A model generated the notes under the pieces. The model was not told the DNA's origin, made no database searches, and saw only the letters and a list, made by a program, of their open reading frames with translations. A DNA stretch of 64,000 nucleotides. Source: an uncultured Lachnospiraceae bacterium. GTDB lineage: Bacteria; Bacillota; Clostridia; Lachnospirales; Lachnospiraceae. The position numbers and the translations under genes were made by a program. The stretch is taken from NCBI GenBank assembly GCA_910577825.1, contig CAJTOK010000005.1, positions 28,792-92,791 on the forward strand, given 5' to 3'. Below are positions 1-9,254 of this stretch, piece after piece (positions within the stretch are counted from its first letter, which is position 1; every line of letters starts with the position of its first letter).

Positions 1-1
1 G

Positions 2-241
2 AAAGAAACCATAACGCAGGTAACAGACCCTGATACAAAAGAAGTAAAAGATGAATCTACTTTTACTGGGACAGGTGAGTTCCAGACAGTACGCTTTGAA
101 ACAGAGGACAGGGATGAGCTGGAAAACAAATGTGTGGAAATTTTAGGCACATACAACAAAAATGAGTTTATTCCAATAAATACCGAGCCGTTTAAAATGG
201 ACTTAATCTGGGATTCTGAAAATACAGCAGAAACAGTATAA
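2..241 (+). CDS. Hypothetical protein, 3' end only
   Basis: An open frame enters from the left edge and stops with TAA at 239-241, leaving the last 79 residues. It is acidic and Thr/Glu-rich, ending in a segment around WDSENTAETV, with no Cys cluster or membrane stretch. I do not recognise it. It is followed by a rho-independent terminator, so it is the last gene of the preceding operon, which in a phage of this layout would be the early or middle region. The start lies outside the window. Confidence 0.6.
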   Translation, partial: KETITQVTDPDTKEVKDESTFTGTGEFQTVRFETEDRDELENKCVEILGTYNKNEFIPINTEPFKMDLIWDSENTAETV

Positions 242-284
242 TGTTTTTTAAAGCTCATTAATATACTCTTTTTTTAATATATAG

Positions 285-312
285 AGAGCCATCTTTTCTG
301 GTGGCTCTTTTT
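285..312 (+). terminator. Rho-independent terminator
   Basis: A 7-bp stem (AGAGCCA paired with TGGCTCT) with a ten-base loop is followed by a run of five T. It ends the transcript of the gene that enters from the left edge. Confidence 0.8.
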
Positions 313-353
313 ATATTAATTTAAAAAATAAAAACAGGATAAATAAACAGATA

Positions 354-471
354 TTATTACCTGGCATGGGATGGTTAAATCCCAGGATTTTATTCATTAA
401 GATTCCTTCAGGAATGGTTGTTGCCGCAGCCATTCCATGCCAGGTAATAATCCCGTTACCGGCAAGTAACG
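354..471. other. Highly structured non-coding segment (nested inverted repeats)
   Basis: The 360-base gap between 242 and 602 is dominated by this structure. A perfect 16-bp inverted repeat has arms at 354-369 and 435-450. Inside it are smaller hairpins (GGGAT/ATCCC near 367-382, ATTCC/GGAAT near 403-415, and GGAATGG/CCATTCC at 411-436). Immediately after it, CGTTAC (454-459) pairs with GTAACG (466-471). It sits between two terminators, directly before the packaging genes. An open frame of 67 codons crosses it on the minus strand but lacks a ribosome site and is probably an effect of the repeat. It could be a structured RNA, a small non-autonomous element or a packaging-related site; the sequence alone does not decide. 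Confidence 0.6.
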
Positions 472-548
472 TAAACCAGTATTCAATACCCACTGCTTGA
501 AAAAATTGTTTCATTTATAAAATAAGTTTATTCATTATATATATTTTC

Positions 549-576
549 AACAGTCATTTTTATGGCTGTTTTTTTA
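549..576 (+). terminator. Hairpin with T-run just upstream of the packaging genes
   Basis: AACAG-CAT pairs with ATG-CTGTT (one G-T pair) around a five-T loop and is followed by seven T. It ends only about 27 bases before the first packaging gene, so it may act as an attenuator or antitermination target for the late operon as well as a terminator. Confidence 0.6.
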
Positions 577-602
577 TTTATAAAAATATTTCAGAAAGGA
601 CG

Positions 603-1766
603 GTGGCAGATACGGCTGCTAAGAAAAATATTAAAAAGAAAACCTGTCCTATATGTGGCAATGAAAAAAGTATTGCCACCGAATTTTATAAATCTTCCAG
701 CCCTTTGTTTGCACTTGACGGCTGTGTGCCAATATGTATCCCGTGTGTAAAAGACAATGTAACAGATGAAGATGGTTCAGTAAATAAAGACAAACTTAAA
801 ACCATGTGCCAGCGGCTTGACAAACCTTTTTATACAGATGACCTTAATTCTGCATTCCTGCAAAGCAGGAAAGAACACAGTTACCTGTCAGATGATGAAG
901 TCCAAAAAAACGGCAGGGAAATCATTGGGCTGTATTTCAAAAACATAAATACATTGCGGCAGAACAAGGATAAATGTTTTTCTGATTCTGAAAAAGATAA
1001 TTTTACACATAAAACTACAAACTGTGGCATTAAAGCCAGGAAAAAAGGGATTCCCCCTGTATATACTGGCATTGCAGGGAACGGGGTATCCCAGACAGTA
1101 CCAGACAAAAAACAGGGTGCAAAAACCAGGTGGACAGAACAGGACAAACAAAACAAACAGTATGCCATTGATGTTATAGGTTATGACCCTTTTGAGGAAT
1201 ACCCGGAGGAAGGGCGTAAATTCCTGTTTAACCAGCTGTCCCCGTATCTTGAGGATGATTCCAATGCAGATGATGCTTATAAACTTTCACAGATATTACA
1301 GATTATTAAAAACAATTACCAGATTGATATTTATGATAAGAAGATGTTCCAGCTTGACCCTTTAAAAGATGCTGAAAAAATTAAAAAATTAAATGACATA
1401 AAAAACAAACTGGTACAGAGCAATGACAAAATTGCAAAGGAAAATGAAATATCTGTAAAAAACCGTTCCAATAAAGATGCAGGCAAATCAACCCTTACAT
1501 ACCTTATGAGAGATTTACGTGAAAAAGATTTTGACAAAGCCGAAGCAGATTATTATGACCAGCTGCGTGGGACAGGCACACAGTGGGCGGCAGACATGTC
1601 TATAAAAGCAATCAAGCAAAATGGCATGTTTGATGAAAATGACAAAAAAGAAATTTATGAAATGCAGCTTGACATGATAAGTTCCCTTAATAAAGAAGTT
1701 GATATGTTAAAGGAAAAATTACGTGTGCTGACAATTGAAAATGACAGGTTAAAAGCAGGTGTTTAG
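603..1766 (+). CDS. Putative terminase small subunit-like protein with N-terminal zinc ribbon
   Basis: A 387-residue protein starting at GTG 603, chosen because AGAAAGGA lies just upstream and no nearer ATG fits. Residues 15-50 carry CPIC and CIPC about 27 residues apart, a zinc-ribbon pattern. The middle is hydrophilic and the last 60 residues form a coiled coil (SSLNKEVDMLKEKLRVLTIE). It ends two bases before the large terminase gene, the usual place for a small terminase subunit, which recognises phage DNA and recruits the large subunit. That role is inferred from position and coiled-coil/DNA-binding character; I do not recognise the family by sequence. It is long for a small subunit. Confidence 0.5.
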   Translation: MADTAAKKNIKKKTCPICGNEKSIATEFYKSSSPLFALDGCVPICIPCVKDNVTDEDGSVNKDKLKTMCQRLDKPFYTDDLNSAFLQSRKEHSYLSDDEVQKNGREIIGLYFKNINTLRQNKDKCFSDSEKDNFTHKTTNCGIKARKKGIPPVYTGIAGNGVSQTVPDKKQGAKTRWTEQDKQNKQYAIDVIGYDPFEEYPEEGRKFLFNQLSPYLEDDSNADDAYKLSQILQIIKNNYQIDIYDKKMFQLDPLKDAEKIKKLNDIKNKLVQSNDKIAKENEISVKNRSNKDAGKSTLTYLMRDLREKDFDKAEADYYDQLRGTGTQWAADMSIKAIKQNGMFDENDKKEIYEMQLDMISSLNKEVDMLKEKLRVLTIENDRLKAGV

Positions 1767-1768
1767 GA

Positions 1769-3631
1769 ATGGCTTACAGAAAAATTAAACGCCTGCTTTC
1801 TGACAGGAAAAGGAAAATATGTGAGCTGGACGCAGAAAGCATTGCCTATTACCGCCGTAACCCGTGCATTGCAAGTGAAGACCTGCTTGGCATAAAGTTA
1901 ATTGACAGCCAGAAATATATACTGCAAGAAAGCTGGAACAAACCGCATGTCCTGTGGTGCTGCAGCCGTAACTTTGGTAAATCATTCCTTGGTGCAGTAT
2001 TTATGGTACTGAAAGCCATATTATATGAAAACCAGGCAATATATATTGTATCCTCTGTCGGAAACCAGAGCAAGGAAACCTTTTCAAAAATTGAGGAAAT
2101 TGTCTTAAGGATTGGAAAGACTGCTGCTTCCATTGGTTCACTGCAGGACATTGTTGAAAAGGAAACTGTCAAATTCACAAATAATAAAACAGGTTTCCAG
2201 CATAACCCTGAAAGTTTCCATGTCAGTTTTTATAACGGGAGTGAAATATTTACACTTAACGGAAAACCAGATAACAACAGAAGCAGACGTGCAACTTTGG
2301 TATTTTTTGATGAAGCAGCATTCTCTTCTGATAAATTAATTGCTGTATGTGAAGCTTTTGCCACACAGAACACAGAGTTCAAAACCTCTACTGATGACAT
2401 GTTCAACCCTGAAACTGAAAAAAGGAAATGCCCTACACAGCTTGTTTATGCTTCTTCACAGGATGATATGTGTAAAATGTTTTATAAACATTATAAAAAT
2501 TTTGCAAAACATATGTTAGCAGGTGACAGGGATTATTTTGTTACTGATATGACCTGTGAATGTGCCATTACTACTTATATGGGAGGGAAACTGTTTACCC
2601 CTCTCCTTACCAGGGACAAGGTAGAGGCGGCAATGAAAGCAAACCCTGATAAAGCCAGGCGTGAATATTACAACCAGGCTACAAGGGATGGCGGTGTAAA
2701 CCAGATTGTAAAATGGGGTACAATACGCAGGAATGAAACTTTTTACTTCCCACAGCTGCACTTTGAACCTGGTGTAAGGACAGCACTGGCATTCGACCCT
2801 GCAAGGACTACTGACAACTCAATTTTAAGCATTATGAGGATAAAGAATGATGAAAACTGGGGTTATACAGGTGAAATTGTCAACTGCATAAATTTTGTAG
2901 ATGCAGACAGTAAAAAAGGATACAAACTGGATTCAAACAGGCAGTTAAAGGGGATACGTGAAAACCTGCTTTTATATAACGGCCTTGCAAATGATTATGA
3001 CAACATTGATATCCTGCTGGTTGACCAGGGTTCAGGAGGTGGCGGCACATCCACATATGCTGACGGCCTTCTGAATGGCTGGACTGATCAAAACGGAAGG
3101 AAACACAGGGGGCTTATTGACAAGGGGCATGACATATACAAAGATTATGACCGGCTTTATCCGGATGCAGTCAACAAGTTGAAACTGTTAAGCCCCAGGA
3201 AATACAGGACACAGATGGTTGAAGAATTTATTGAACTGATGGATTTAGGGGTCATAAAATTTCCATATGAATATAAGAATGAATTTATATCTGTTACAAA
3301 ACAGGTAGATGATGATACCCAGAAAATAGAACAATACCAGCTGTCTTTAGATGAAATTGTAGCCTTACAGAGCATTGACATAATGAAAAATGAAATAACT
3401 GCTATTTATAAATATGAAAACGCTGAAAAAACTTCATGTTCTTATGCTTTGTCAAAAGAAAAAGAAAACGACCCGAATTTCCATGATGACAGGTTTTATA
3501 CCATAATAATGCTTGCGCATTATTTATATGGTTTAAGAAGGGGGCAGATTATTACACCAAAGAAAAAAACAAAACCACATACTGCTGTCCTTTCCATGGC
3601 ACGCAGGCCGTCACTGGCAAAGGCATACTGA
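1769..3631 (+). CDS. terL: Terminase large subunit (DNA packaging ATPase/nuclease)
   Basis: A 620-residue protein of the size and motif pattern of large terminases, the motor that pumps DNA into the prohead and cuts it. A Walker A-type segment CSRNFGKSFLG lies near residue 66, and a Walker B-type segment LVFFDEAAF with its catalytic Glu lies near residue 178. The C-terminal half begins with ALAFDPART near residue 337, the first acidic residue of the RNase H-like nuclease fold, followed by ILLVDQGSGGGG near residue 415. The ATG is two bases after the preceding stop, so translation is probably coupled. It precedes the portal gene, as is standard. Confidence 0.92.
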   Translation: MAYRKIKRLLSDRKRKICELDAESIAYYRRNPCIASEDLLGIKLIDSQKYILQESWNKPHVLWCCSRNFGKSFLGAVFMVLKAILYENQAIYIVSSVGNQSKETFSKIEEIVLRIGKTAASIGSLQDIVEKETVKFTNNKTGFQHNPESFHVSFYNGSEIFTLNGKPDNNRSRRATLVFFDEAAFSSDKLIAVCEAFATQNTEFKTSTDDMFNPETEKRKCPTQLVYASSQDDMCKMFYKHYKNFAKHMLAGDRDYFVTDMTCECAITTYMGGKLFTPLLTRDKVEAAMKANPDKARREYYNQATRDGGVNQIVKWGTIRRNETFYFPQLHFEPGVRTALAFDPARTTDNSILSIMRIKNDENWGYTGEIVNCINFVDADSKKGYKLDSNRQLKGIRENLLLYNGLANDYDNIDILLVDQGSGGGGTSTYADGLLNGWTDQNGRKHRGLIDKGHDIYKDYDRLYPDAVNKLKLLSPRKYRTQMVEEFIELMDLGVIKFPYEYKNEFISVTKQVDDDTQKIEQYQLSLDEIVALQSIDIMKNEITAIYKYENAEKTSCSYALSKEKENDPNFHDDRFYTIIMLAHYLYGLRRGQIITPKKKTKPHTAVLSMARRPSLAKAY

Positions 3632-3660
3632 TATTTATATTATATAAAAAAGGAAAGAAG

Positions 3661-5229
3661 ATGGGAAAAATAAAAACAGAAAAGACAAGGGACAGTACAG
3701 CCAGGCTAACAGACGGGCAGGCTTCTGCTTTACATAATGCAGATAAACAGTCATTTGAAAATTTTACATCTGGCAAATCAAAAACTATGGATTTTGCAGC
3801 CATCAAACGTTTAGTAATAAGTGAACTGGCATTAAACAAATCCATACAGCCACAGCGTATCTGTGGTGTTTCAAGAAAACAGATACTGAATATGTGCCAG
3901 TACCCTGAAAGGTATGGCATACAGATATTAAAATTAATGGATTATATGTACCAGAAATCAGGATATATGCGCAGGCTGGTGGATTATTTCTCAAACATGC
4001 CGGAACTGCATTACCATATTGATACTGAGGTTACAGATATTTCATTCTTTAAAGTTAAGGAAGAAACACTGAAAAAAAATTACATTAAATTTGCTTCCCA
4101 GTCCAGCAAATTCAATCTTGCAAATAATATCCACGACATCTCCAGGAGAATGTACCTGAATGATGCCTGTTTTGCATTTGTAATTGAAACCGGGCTGGAT
4201 ATATCATATTTTTTCCTTGACCCACGTTACTGCCAGATTACAAAAAATATATGTGGCAATGTTTATGGGTTTGCAATAAACAGGGGTTTATTCCAGGGCA
4301 GTTATTATGAAAGCCTCCCACCAGAATTACAGGAATTAATAGAACATTCAAAAGAAACCTCATACAATAACCTTGTGGATATACCTTATAAAAATGGTTT
4401 CTGCCTGAAATACAACAATAACTTTATACACCTGTTCCCGCCACTGTTCCCTATGATAGCAAACATACTGCTGGTAGATGAATACAAGGATATTGCCAAA
4501 AGCAAAGCTGTTAATGATGCATACAAGCTGTTAGTCCTGCCTGTGCCTATGGAAAACGGGGAAATTGCCATGGATGAGAAAATGCTTTACCCATATGTTG
4601 AAACAGCATGTAATGTGGTACAGGAAAACATTGGTGTACTGCCCTACCCTGGTGATGTCAAATCAGTAGAATTTTCGTCCAGCAATTCTGATGACAGGGA
4701 CAAGGTTGATGATGCAACATCACAAATGTATGCAGAACAGGGCGTAAGCGAAGCACTTATGTCTGGTGCATCAAGCGGGTCTGAACTGAAACTGTCAATT
4801 ACAAATGACAGTGCTGATATATTCAGGATTTACCGTATGCTGGAAAACTGGGTCAGCTTACAGATGAAATTACGGGATTATTTATATCCATCATACCAGT
4901 TTGTTTACAGGATAATGGACATAACTGTATTTAACAGGAATGAAGTAATTGATGAAGAATTAAAACTTTCACAGGCAAGCCTCCCCAATAAGATGAAACT
5001 ATGTGCAGCGGCAGGGATAACACCTGCGGCAATGCTTGGGAACACTGTTGTTGAAGGGGTTATATTCAAAGACATACTGGATATGTGGCAGCCATTGCGT
5101 AGCAGCTATACACAGTCTGGTGATGGCACAGGTGAAAGCGGCAGACCAGAGGAAGAAGACACTGGAATAAGTGAAGTTACTGAAACACAAAGAGAAAACG
5201 GAAGCAACTCCACTGAAAACAGGATATGA
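3661..5229 (+). CDS. Portal protein
   Basis: A 522-residue protein starting at ATG 3661 after the strong ribosome site AAAGGAAAGAAG. Its position straight after the large terminase, its length, and its content fit a phage portal, the twelve-subunit ring at the packaging vertex. The content is a helical N-terminus with YMYQKSGYMRRLVDYF near residues 95-115, a central alpha/beta part, and a helical C-terminus with a disordered Glu/Thr-rich tail. The assignment rests mostly on order and size, since portals are poorly conserved. Confidence 0.8.
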   Translation: MGKIKTEKTRDSTARLTDGQASALHNADKQSFENFTSGKSKTMDFAAIKRLVISELALNKSIQPQRICGVSRKQILNMCQYPERYGIQILKLMDYMYQKSGYMRRLVDYFSNMPELHYHIDTEVTDISFFKVKEETLKKNYIKFASQSSKFNLANNIHDISRRMYLNDACFAFVIETGLDISYFFLDPRYCQITKNICGNVYGFAINRGLFQGSYYESLPPELQELIEHSKETSYNNLVDIPYKNGFCLKYNNNFIHLFPPLFPMIANILLVDEYKDIAKSKAVNDAYKLLVLPVPMENGEIAMDEKMLYPYVETACNVVQENIGVLPYPGDVKSVEFSSSNSDDRDKVDDATSQMYAEQGVSEALMSGASSGSELKLSITNDSADIFRIYRMLENWVSLQMKLRDYLYPSYQFVYRIMDITVFNRNEVIDEELKLSQASLPNKMKLCAAAGITPAAMLGNTVVEGVIFKDILDMWQPLRSSYTQSGDGTGESGRPEEEDTGISEVTETQRENGSNSTENRI

Positions 5230-5241
5230 AAATAATAGTAT

Positions 5242-5400
5242 TTACAATTTTTTTATATGTTCTAATAATCCATCCGGTACATACTGTTGTATAAGTCCAC
5301 ATCCGGGGCATACATGATAATAAGAAGTCAGGTTTCCATAACGGTCCCTTATTCCAAATCCATCACCTTTGCTTATTAATATGCATCCTTTTACAAGCAT
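5242..5400 (-). CDS. Small antisense zinc-binding-like protein
   Basis: A 52-residue frame on the minus strand between two plus-strand genes. The ATG at 5400 is preferred over an upstream one because AGGAAA sits eight bases before it. It contains CPGC after a Tyr/His stretch (YYHVCPGCG) and a lone Cys near the start (VKGC), which may form part of a small zinc knuckle. No other minus-strand gene exists in the head module, so with the adjacent HNH gene it may be part of an inserted block. The function is unknown and it could be spurious, although the ribosome site and the Cys pair argue for a real gene. Confidence 0.45.
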   Translation of the reverse strand: MLVKGCILISKGDGFGIRDRYGNLTSYYHVCPGCGLIQQYVPDGLLEHIKKL

Positions 5401-5449
5401 ATTTTCGTTTCCTAATTGTTTCATTTCAATTTAGAATGGATAAAAATTT

Positions 5450-5941
5450 ATGACATGTAAATATTGTGGTAAAGAAATAACATGGGATTTATTTACATAC
5501 AAAATGGAACCAGACCATGAAATTCCGGTTCCTGTCCCAGCAATTTACAATGGATATACAGATATCCCTATATGTGGAAAATGCAATACAGTAATTAATT
5601 ATAAGGATTTGCCAGTTGGAAGGTTTTTAGAATGGCTGGATGACTGTACTGGCACAAAGGAAGATACTGGAAATTTAAAAGGTAAAGCCCTTATCCGTTA
5701 TTTTGGATTAGACAAATTATTAGAAACAAAGAAAGAGGGGGTGGTTAAAAATATGGGTGAAATATTTATAGAAGACAAAAACAAGGCTGATACCCTCCTG
5801 TCACTTGGTTTTAAGTATACAAAACGAAACATTGGCGGCAGGGAAATATTTGTGTTTATCCAGACAGATGAACTTATGCAGGAACTAAACTCAAAATTTG
5901 GGCATGGTTCTTTTTTTATTGATAAAACACTGAAATTTTAA
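5450..5941 (+). CDS. HNH-type endonuclease-like protein
   Basis: A 163-residue protein. Residues 3-6 form CKYC, residues 21-24 give PDHEIPV, the core of an HNH beta-beta-alpha-metal motif, and CGKCN near residues 43-47 supplies the second zinc pair. The remaining 100 residues are unrelated and unrecognised. Free-standing HNH genes between portal and capsid genes are common in phages, acting either as homing endonucleases or as packaging nucleases that work with terminase. No close ribosome site is obvious. A hairpin follows the gene, so it may be expressed apart from the capsid genes. Confidence 0.6.
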   Translation: MTCKYCGKEITWDLFTYKMEPDHEIPVPVPAIYNGYTDIPICGKCNTVINYKDLPVGRFLEWLDDCTGTKEDTGNLKGKALIRYFGLDKLLETKKEGVVKNMGEIFIEDKNKADTLLSLGFKYTKRNIGGREIFVFIQTDELMQELNSKFGHGSFFIDKTLKF

Positions 5942-5978
5942 ACAAGCAGTATTTGAACAATTTATACAATTAATAACA

Positions 5979-6008
5979 AAGGGTGCTTAAATTACAGGCA
6001 CTCTTTTA
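5979..6008 (+). terminator. Probable terminator or attenuator before the capsid genes
   Basis: GGGTGC and GCACTC flank an eleven-base loop and are followed by TTTT. The stem contains a G-T pair, so it is modest in strength. It lies about 35 bases before the protease/scaffold gene. Confidence 0.5.
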
Positions 6009-6043
6009 TATTATAAAAATTACAGACAAGGAGGAAAATATAA

Positions 6044-7549
6044 TTGGATTTTAATAAAAACCAGACATTAAATTTCACATCAAAATTATCTGGTTTTGAA
6101 ATTGTAAACCAGGAATTTACCAGATGTAAATGCTATATGCTTGCAACTGGTGACAATGCAAACGGTTCTGATATTACACTGGAATCTGTTAAAAAGGCAA
6201 TGTCCAGGGGGGAATTTGACAATAAACCTGTAATAGCCCACCTGTATAAAGATGAAGAAAACGGCTTATGGCGTGTAGGAGGGCATGACTCCAGGTGGGT
6301 AATTACTAGTACATCTGTTGAAATCATAAATGAATGTATCCCTTTTGGCATCATACCTGAATCATCAGGGTTACAGTTAGAAGAAGTCCTGGAACCTGAC
6401 GGGATAACGGTAAACACGTACCTTACGTGCAGCATACTTCTCTGGACCGGGCGTTTTAATATTATGGACGCTGCCTACAATGATGATATTTATTTTAACC
6501 AGAGCTGTGAAATAACAGTAAATGAATACCACTGGAAAGAAAATGATATCATTGCCATAGATGATTTTACTTTCAGTGCTTTATGCCTGCTTAATAAATC
6601 TGATGACGCATCTAAAAATGTGCGCCCGTGTTTCCCGTCATGCCGGGTTGAAAAAATAAAAGGTTTTTCTGTTAATACAGAACAGTTCCAGCAGAATTTT
6701 GCAATGATGCTTGAAAAACTGGGACAAAATGGAGCAGCCGGCACTACTGCACCTGTTAAAAACAAACAAGCTACGAAACAAATGGAAGGAGAAAAAGGAA
6801 TGGATTTTACAAAAATCATTAAAGCCCTTTCAGCACAGACATACAAAAATGACAATGGACAGGAAACCTGTAAATACAGGCTTTTAAATACAACAGACCG
6901 CAAAGTTCTTGTGCTGGACATGGAGGATTACAAACCTTACGGGTTTAATTATGCAGTTTCCCATAATGATGGCAATACAGATGAAGCTGTTATTATTGAT
7001 TTTGAATCTAAAATAGCAATGTCTTTATCTGCTACAGACAAGATTGTATCTGAAGGCTTTGAAGAATTCAGCATTAAAAATGAAATTGACACAATAAAGG
7101 AAACTTATTACAAAAGAAACGTGGAAACCAAAATCCAGGAAGTGTCTGCCCAGTTCCAAAAAAATTATGACAGACTGGAAAAGGCTTATACTGACCTTGA
7201 AAAATCATATAACATTATGCAGGGAAAACTGGATATTTATGAACAAAAAGAAAAAGCGGCTGAAATGCAGCAGCACAAAGATGAAATAGATGCCCTTGTT
7301 GACAGTTATGCTGACAAACTTGGCAGATACCCGGCTTATCTTGTTTACAAGGCCAACATTGACCAGAAATATGAACTGTCTAAAGAACAGGTTGCACAGG
7401 AATTAATGATTATGGCTGGCAAGTTCTTTACAGGCACCGGAAAAACTCTAAAGAAATTTGCATATGTACCACCAGAATCAGGTGTTGCAGGTACTGGCAA
7501 TGACCAGGTACATAAAAGATATGGCCATTTTCTTGATAAATATTTATAG
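6044..7549 (+). CDS. Putative prohead protease/scaffold fusion protein
   Basis: A 501-residue protein starting with TTG 6044, supported by an AGGAGG nine to fourteen bases upstream; no ATG fits. Residues 1-190 resemble capsid-maturation protease domains in size and position, with a segment FTRCKCYMLATGDNANG followed by NKPVIAHLYKDEENG. Residues 240-440 are Lys/Glu-rich and contain a long coiled coil (KNYDRLEKAYTDLEKSY near residue 370), typical of a scaffold that shapes the prohead and is then removed. An internal ATG (near residue 250, MEGEKGMDF) could give a separate scaffold product. The catalytic residues cannot be assigned with confidence. The neighbours (portal, then capsid) fit. Confidence 0.6.
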   Translation: MDFNKNQTLNFTSKLSGFEIVNQEFTRCKCYMLATGDNANGSDITLESVKKAMSRGEFDNKPVIAHLYKDEENGLWRVGGHDSRWVITSTSVEIINECIPFGIIPESSGLQLEEVLEPDGITVNTYLTCSILLWTGRFNIMDAAYNDDIYFNQSCEITVNEYHWKENDIIAIDDFTFSALCLLNKSDDASKNVRPCFPSCRVEKIKGFSVNTEQFQQNFAMMLEKLGQNGAAGTTAPVKNKQATKQMEGEKGMDFTKIIKALSAQTYKNDNGQETCKYRLLNTTDRKVLVLDMEDYKPYGFNYAVSHNDGNTDEAVIIDFESKIAMSLSATDKIVSEGFEEFSIKNEIDTIKETYYKRNVETKIQEVSAQFQKNYDRLEKAYTDLEKSYNIMQGKLDIYEQKEKAAEMQQHKDEIDALVDSYADKLGRYPAYLVYKANIDQKYELSKEQVAQELMIMAGKFFTGTGKTLKKFAYVPPESGVAGTGNDQVHKRYGHFLDKYL

Positions 7550-7570
7550 AAAACAAGGAGGAATTTTTAA

Positions 7571-8101
7571 ATGAAGAACAGTTATATGACAGTTGAAACT
7601 ACTTTTATGCCTGGCTGCGCATGTTTTTCTTTCCAGTCAGACAAAGATATCCAGAACGGGGCAGTTGTAGGCAAAGGTGAGCTTATAGAAGGTGAAAACA
7701 GTATTTATGCTGCAACAGATGATTATTCGGGAGGCATGTACCTTGTGGCTAACCCTGCATGGGATTACGACACTTCAAGAAGAGAAAACCAGAATGAGGA
7801 AAACTTTATTAACAAGGCAGGCATACCATTCAGGGTTTATGAATTGAAAAAGGACAGGAAATTTACAGTTGGCAACCTTCCTTCGTCTGTTACTCTTAAA
7901 AAGGGTGATTTTGTAGAATTTCAAGATGGTACATATGCAAAAGCATCTGGCACACAGTTAAAAGTAGTTGCCATAAAAGAAGGCGGTTTCCCGTTCTTTG
8001 TGGGTTCTTATGGTACACCTGCAGATGGTGACACTGCAAATGAATATGGCTATACTGCTGGCACAAAAAATACAAAATACACAATAGAAGTTATGGCTTA
8101 A
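7571..8101 (+). CDS. Putative capsid decoration/structural protein
   Basis: A 176-residue protein preceded by AAGGAGGA and placed between scaffold and major capsid protein. It is beta-rich with many Gly, Tyr and Asp and has no enzyme motif. This position usually holds a head decoration or stabilising protein that binds the mature capsid lattice. The assignment is by context only. Confidence 0.5.
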   Translation: MKNSYMTVETTFMPGCACFSFQSDKDIQNGAVVGKGELIEGENSIYAATDDYSGGMYLVANPAWDYDTSRRENQNEENFINKAGIPFRVYELKKDRKFTVGNLPSSVTLKKGDFVEFQDGTYAKASGTQLKVVAIKEGGFPFFVGSYGTPADGDTANEYGYTAGTKNTKYTIEVMA

Positions 8102-8124
8102 TTAATACAGGAGGGGTAAATATA

Positions 8125-9153
8125 ATGAGATTTGATTTTGATATAAACGGTTTAGTTGCGTTAATAAATGACGGGCTTAAAAAGCAGGTCAGCATTTACA
8201 GCCATAGTGAAAAAGCTTCCACTTATACAGACCAGGCGGTAAGGGAAGCTTTTTTTGAACTGCTTGGTGAAGAAAAACTTACCTGGCAGAATTTCAGGAA
8301 TTACCATAATGAAATTTTTACCATTATGGAAAATGTGCTTAAAGTGAACCTTCCTGGTGCATGGGAAGACTCTGAAGTCTATAAGCAGTTTGTTGAAGTC
8401 AAGCGTGGTGATTTAGGTGAGGAAAACGACTTCTATATTGAAGACAATTCAATACTGGTCGTATCAAGTTTTTCAGGGAACCACTGGGACACAGACAGGC
8501 AGAAAATCACAGGGGGAAAAAGTTTTTCTGTGCCAACTTCATGGATTTATATACGTCTTTACAATGACCTTGAAAGGTTCCTTACAGGCAATGACAGCCT
8601 TGCAGGTATGCTGTTAAGGATGCAGACAGCATTACAAAATGAAATTGACGCGCGCATCTATGCAGCTTTTAACGGGATTGGGACTTATCTCCCTGCAAAG
8701 TTTAAGGAAACCGGTTCTTACGACAAGGGTACAATGAACACCCTTATTGAAAGGGTGCAGACTGCTTCACAGAAAAATGTTGTAATTGCTGGTACAAGGA
8801 CAGCACTTTCACATGTTACAGAGGGTATAAACACAGCATGGATTTCAAATTCGCAGAAGGAAGAAATGGCTACCAAAGGCATGGTTTTAGAAAACCTGGG
8901 GCTGCCTGCAAAAGCAATCGTAATACCACAGGCATTTATACGTGGGACATACGATTTTAAGGTAAATAATAATGCAATCCATGTGCTTCCTGAAGACAGC
9001 AGGATTATCAAGCTGTTCTATGAAGGTGATGTACGTGCAAGGGATTTAGGAGAAAAAGATACCCATGACCAGACAATAGACAGCCAGGTACAGGTAAAAT
9101 GTGGTGTTGGCATTGTATGCGACAGCATTACGGGGCTTTATGAAGTTGCCTGA
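8125..9153 (+). CDS. Major capsid protein (HK97-fold candidate)
   Basis: A 342-residue protein with a strong ribosome site (GGAGGGG) and balanced composition. The order protease/scaffold, decoration protein, then this gene identifies it as the shell protein. The helical N-terminus, a central segment LAGMLLRMQTALQNEIDARI (a spine-helix candidate near residues 165-185) and a C-terminal part with TAVQ-like strands fit the HK97 fold in size. No separate delta domain is evident beyond the first 90 residues. Confidence 0.75.
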   Translation: MRFDFDINGLVALINDGLKKQVSIYSHSEKASTYTDQAVREAFFELLGEEKLTWQNFRNYHNEIFTIMENVLKVNLPGAWEDSEVYKQFVEVKRGDLGEENDFYIEDNSILVVSSFSGNHWDTDRQKITGGKSFSVPTSWIYIRLYNDLERFLTGNDSLAGMLLRMQTALQNEIDARIYAAFNGIGTYLPAKFKETGSYDKGTMNTLIERVQTASQKNVVIAGTRTALSHVTEGINTAWISNSQKEEMATKGMVLENLGLPAKAIVIPQAFIRGTYDFKVNNNAIHVLPEDSRIIKLFYEGDVRARDLGEKDTHDQTIDSQVQVKCGVGIVCDSITGLYEVA

Positions 9154-9174
9154 TTAAATTAAATAAAACAAAAA

Positions 9175-9228
9175 CTGGACATCTGGACAAAGGTGTTTTT
9201 TTAATGCCTTTTTCCAGGTGTGTCCAGC
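9175..9228 (+). promoter_or_regulatory. Nested hairpin leader before a head gene
   Basis: CTGGACA and a following TCTGG pair imperfectly with CCAGGTGTGTCCAG, enclosing an inner AAAGG/CCTTT hairpin with a T-rich loop. It lies between the capsid gene and the next ribosome site. It may be an mRNA-processing or expression-control element, or a weak terminator that lowers expression downstream of the abundant capsid protein. Confidence 0.45.
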
Positions 9229-9254
9229 AAAACCATAAGGAGGTTAGACAGATA

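Noticed and set aside
311..514. 67-codon minus-strand frame before the packaging genes
   Set aside because: It lies across the nested inverted repeat, lacks a ribosome site and has no protein-like pattern beyond the repeat itself.
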